A stretch of 64,000 bases of DNA, from assembly GCA_030407085.1 (NCBI GenBank), contig CM059582.1, positions 3,162,001 through 3,226,000 on the forward strand, read 5' to 3'. A program made the position numbers and the translations under genes. The notes under the pieces were generated by a model. That model was given only the letters and a program-made list of their open reading frames with translations, did not search any database and was not told the DNA's origin. Origin of the DNA: Trichopria drosophilae (lineage: Eukaryota > Arthropoda > Insecta > Hymenoptera > Diapriidae). Shown here one piece after another: positions 61,301 to 64,000 of this stretch (positions are counted from its first letter, which is position 1; each line of letters begins with the position of its first letter).

Positions 61301-62902
61301 AATGCTACTTCCAAAAAATGTGTTTTCATCAAAATTGGATGCAGTAGCAAAACGCAGATTATCAGCACAGGTATTGTTGTCAACATCATGTAAAACGTCC
61401 ATCCGAGATAAAGTAAAAAAACGCTTGTATTTGTCACTCTGAGAAGTTCCTGTAATTTTAGCAAAAATTTATTGTCTTTTGCACACAATATTTTGTACAT
61501 ATTTTATGCATAATATTAAAGCGATTTAACTGATCATAATATAAAAAAATTATTCTGTTTTTGTGGTATCTTTTTCTAACTGTTTAATTCATTCGGATAA
61601 AATAATTCTGTTATCGGTATAAAAAAGGAACATGCTTATAAGGAATTAAAAAAAAAACATCCCTGAAATGAGGTGATTTGTTGACCATAATAATTTTTCA
61701 AAAAGTTTTAACTATAAATTGTAATATATTTTGTATTTAAAAAATCATTGACAAATATAAAAACGAATGTACAACTATCGAAATGGAAAATTATATATGT
61801 TTTAATTATGAATGTAATAGCTGATCTTTTAAATAGAAATTTTAATTATTTTTACTCCACGTTATTAAAAGATCCACAACGATACCAAATTCTCTTTTTT
61901 CTCTTAATTGGTATAAATTGCATATAATTTTCAAAGTTTTCGGCAACGCAGCTTTTTTTATCTCACGAAACGAAATTCATCGTTTATCGTGTTCTGTACC
62001 TTGTGGTATTTCAAACGTTAGATTAGAGATATGGACGAGAATTTTTTTATTTTTCGGACAGTCGGTTTAAGAGACGTCGCAAAAACTTACTCTGAATCCA
62101 GATATTTTATCGTGAATCACCATGTGCAAAGTGGCTGCAGGTAGAACCAGAAAGGCTAGGATCATTATATAGTATATAGTGGTAATGTTCGGTCTGATCA
62201 TCGAGGGCGAAAAAAATAAGTTATACGTGTTCGCCGAAAAATATCCGATCTTAATCTGAAGAAGAAGCCAAAAAATATTAATTAACTCTAAAGTACGCTA
62301 TCAAAATAAATATAAGATATCATTTTTATAACGTCGTCTGATAAAGTTTGACGTTAATTCTGAAATTTGAATTCATTTGCAGATATATTCTTTAGAATGT
62401 CCCATATGATGTGATGTGTGAACATTAGTTTACTGTGAAGAACATTAAATGTCCTTTTTTATACTGCAAATTTCAAAACTGATGTTATAGAATTTTTAAT
62501 ATACTGCAAAAAGTGTTTTAAATGATGTAAGACAGAATATTGACCTGCCTGATTAAATTACATTCACTCTCCTAAAAATTCTGGAATGGAATTTCTTTTT
62601 TTAGGTTAAAACTGAACTACGTTTCTTTATGAAGCTTACTTTGAGAGTAATGAACATCATTCTAAAAGTGTATCAATTCACTCTTTTGCAACCATGAAGT
62701 TAAGGGAGTATGCATTAAAATCTCGGTATAATTAATTTTTATTAAATATCAGAAAAATAATGTCCACCAATATTGTAATGTTGAAAATAATATTAAATTA
62801 CCCGCTGTGCAAGTCGTGGGGACGTATCGTTGATCCAAAATTGGAGATAAGTTCTATCGATTGCTGTTTGAAGAGCAATGTAACCACTTGTTATGTATGG
62901 AT
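48703..62902 (-). CDS. ABCA-subfamily full ABC transporter (5' exons outside window)
   Basis: A multi-span membrane ATPase of the ABCA type (lipid-like substrates in known members). Twenty-six exons chain with matching phases: 62802-62902, 62091-62255, 61233-61449, 59512-59685, 59032-59282, 58807-58899, 58431-58590, 58154-58308, 57797-57952, 57648-57719, 57440-57578, 57108-57354, 56901-56998, 56704-56816, 56568-56644, 56286-56488, 55963-56144, 54845-55127, 54522-54647, 54239-54451, 52797-53057, 52154-52398, 51428-51575, 50882-51092, 49721-49937, 48703-48963. They encode about 1,520 residues in the order TMD1-NBD1-TMD2-NBD2-tail. About 200 N-terminal residues are missing beyond 62.9 kb. Least certain joins: 54239 to 53057, where an in-frame stop arises with the alternative donor, and the donors at 57648 (GTCGGT) and 56286 (GTTACA). 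Walker motifs persist in both NBDs but signatures are degenerate. Confidence 0.93.
49208..49452. mobile_element. Fold-back element in the last ABCA intron
   Basis: Left arm near 49208-49272 (GTTTGGCTTG, TTTGGATAAATTCTG, GCTAGAAAAT) is mirrored by right arm near 49378-49452 (ATTTTCTAG, GAATTTATCCAAA, GAGCCAAAAAC). Imperfect arms of about 70 bp around a 105-bp centre. No protein. Lies between exons 49721-49937 and 48703-48963. Confidence 0.6.
50080..50760. repeat. Intron tract rich in short ACG-containing palindromes
   Basis: Within the ABCA intron 49938-50881 many short motifs recur: TAAACG, ATACGATTATG, CGTATAATATACG, AAACGGATATAC, ACGTATAAAA. Several are self-complementary. No clear unit length or terminal repeats could be set, so this may be a scrambled AT-rich repeat. 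Confidence 0.3.
52797..56998 (-). CDS. ABCA block: TMD2 with large extracellular loop
   Basis: Nine exons. Exon 56704-56816 carries the juxtamembrane [18 protein letters not shown]. The next has a helix ([14 protein letters not shown]). Two exons form the extracellular loop and include [20 protein letters not shown], the ABCA motif before the TMD2 bundle. Then come helices in 54845-55127 ([34 protein letters not shown]), in 54522-54647 ([20 protein letters not shown]), in 54239-54451 ([19 protein letters not shown]) and a last one in 52797-53057 ([20 protein letters not shown]). The short intron 54452-54521 is only 70 bp. The join to 52797-53057 uses a GTTCGT donor and gives [11 protein letters not shown]. 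The only other phase-matched donor, GTAAAA near 54304, would create a stop, so this join needs RNA support. Confidence 0.85.
53640..53900 (+). mobile_element. Possible tRNA-derived SINE remnant in ABCA intron
   Basis: GGATCAAATCC at 53733-53743 resembles a pol III box B. The surrounding CCATAGGTCCTGGG...TCCTAG is comparable to the segment at 34031-34057 (AATGGTCCCGGG...TCCCAG). Downstream both have a run with TTTCGGT/TTCGGTT then TTTTT. No box A or poly(A) tail is certain. Lies in the intron between exons 52797-53057 and 54239-54451. Confidence 0.35.
57108..58899 (-). CDS. ABCA block: NBD1 and its regulatory linker
   Basis: Seven exons. The linker ends [19 protein letters not shown]. Walker A is [16 protein letters not shown] (intact). 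The Q-loop is GYCAQDNTL (intact). The signature is LPFGLQRQI in place of LSGGMKRK-type sequence. Walker B is [12 protein letters not shown] with the catalytic glutamate kept. The H-loop reads ILATNSMD, with Asn where His is nearly invariant. [13 protein letters not shown] follows as usual. The next exon carries the post-NBD domain ([19 protein letters not shown]). Intact Walker sites with altered signature and H-loop suggest nucleotide binding with weak or no hydrolysis at one composite site; that is inference. Confidence 0.9.
59032..62902 (-). CDS. ABCA block: end of extracellular loop 1 and TMD1
   Basis: Five exons. The first reads [20 protein letters not shown], the conserved loop sequence just before the helical bundle in ABCA proteins. 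The second has a membrane helix ([20 protein letters not shown]) followed by the cytoplasmic segment before the next helix. The next two exons encode further helices ([58 protein letters not shown]). The last exon has [11 protein letters not shown] and [20 protein letters not shown], the usual end of TMD1 before NBD1. The 1.5-kb intron 59686-61232 is the largest in this block and holds no recognised element. Confidence 0.9.
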
Positions 62903-63125
62903 CTGAAAAATACAGACATCACGCTGAAATAAAAAACAGTGATTTTTTTGCGTGTACCCTTCTATTCTATTCATTAAGAAATTCTCTCGAAAATGTACAA
63001 AATTCATTTTTTGACAAGAATGGATCAATATGCACTCCAAGACACAGAAATAATAAATTGTGGTTCCCTTTAACATTGGCCCATTTCAATTGTTCTTATT
63101 TATGAAGTTTCTATTGTGTATTTTT

Positions 63126-63183
<58 letters not shown>

Positions 63184-64000
63184 GCAAACAAAATAAACAG
63201 TGTTTCAAATGATTCTATTGGGAGAAATAAAAAAAAAATCTTTCTTTAGTAGCAATGAGCAGGTAAAAATTAGAATTATAAAGACAAATTTAGTCTTCAG
63301 AAAATTGATAATCAGTAAGATTAAAATTGATTTCTTTTACAATAAAACGAAAACTATCCCTAAGATTCATGTACGTTTTAAATTCGACTGCCTTTGAGAA
63401 TCTTTGCAAGCTCCAAAAATGTAGTTTTGGAATAAATAAAATATTTCAAATAAAAATGATAGTTAAATTGAATACGAATGTCTACTACCTATAATAAATA
63501 TTATTAACCCATTAATACTTGCTTTTCAAAAAGTTGTACACTAACTTTTAGATAAATATTTTAATGAAATCCCTAAATCTAATTGACACAATTTGTTCTG
63601 CTGTAAACGATGGAAACCTCTTAAAAAGTGTTCAAAAAATATTTTTTTGTATTGTTTTTTTTTTTTTAGAAATTTACGTAAAAGAACGTTTTATTCACAC
63701 AATATTTCCGTATCAAACAATCGACTTTGTCCTGAATAATTTTGTTAATCATACTATAAATAATTAAAAGGTTGTCATTAGTTGGGTAACTTCACGTTTT
63801 ATTTAATTTAAATGGGATTATTTATGATCTCTGATTTGGAATCTTCTGTCCAATCTGAAGTCAAAATTCCAATATAGCAGCGGAATTGAAATAAATTTTA
63901 TACTTTTTTGTAACAAGTTACAGTAAAATGGGATTATGTTTTGATTAGATAACTTTTTTGCAGTTTCCAGCATAATTTGTAATATCAGTTCTAAATGAAA
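62903..64000. other. ABCA 5' intron sequence
   Basis: Upstream of the first chained ABCA exon. No further exon with TM1 or loop-1 sequence could be recognised, so the remaining 5' exons lie beyond the window. Contains the (AT)n tract. Confidence 0.6.
63129..63180. repeat. (AT)26 microsatellite
   Basis: Uninterrupted AT dinucleotides for 52 bp, likely length-polymorphic. Confidence 0.97.

Noticed and set aside
1..64000. CRISPR array, prokaryotic operon or viral genome
   Set aside because: No regularly spaced direct repeats, no cas-like or viral structural genes; spliced eukaryotic genes are present.

Overview
The window looks like arthropod, most likely insect, nuclear DNA. It is strongly AT-rich. 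Its genes are split by many short GT-AG introns, AATAAA signals follow stop codons, and the intergenic DNA is full of fold-back (MITE-like) elements. No prokaryotic, organellar or viral gene organisation is seen. The species cannot be named from sequence alone.

Layout. Positions 1-28.8 kb are gene-poor. They hold several palindromic or inverted-repeat elements (7.6, 12.6, 24.5 kb), degenerate tandem repeats (9.1, 13.5 kb), a decayed leucine-rich-repeat-like locus behind a GC-rich inverted repeat with a CRE site (19.1-20.1 kb), an unassigned minus-strand exon (21.9 kb) and a weak exon-like ORF (4.3 kb). A CpG-rich, E-box-rich island at 28.9-29.6 kb looks like a promoter. A LINE endonuclease remnant lies at 30.8 kb. 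From 32.8 to 37.8 kb (minus) is a nearly complete gene for the V-ATPase 21-kDa proteolipid subunit c'', with a DRE-type site cluster upstream. From 38 to 43.9 kb the DNA is again gene-poor, with a 119-bp-arm palindrome that carries hammerhead-like motifs and a 343-bp MITE.

From 43.9 to 48.4 kb (plus) two related genes stand in tandem. Each encodes a coiled coil followed by two RWD-like domains and resembles kinetochore protein CENP-P. The first copy has a roughly 440-residue lysine-rich tail; the second has none. They converge tail-to-tail on a large minus-strand ABCA-type transporter gene (48.7 to beyond 62.9 kb). Twenty-six exons of that gene could be chained in frame, giving about 1,520 residues from late in the first extracellular loop to the C-terminus; the N-terminal exons lie outside the window. 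Both ATPase domains keep Walker A and B, but both have degenerate signature motifs and NBD1 has lost the H-loop histidine.

The genes do not form a pathway: organelle acidification, a chromosome-segregation candidate and a lipid-type transporter are simply neighbours. The most notable points are the tandem CENP-P-like pair, the degenerate ABCA nucleotide-binding domains, the inverted hammerhead-like elements, and a recurring unusual 5' splice site (GTTCGT).
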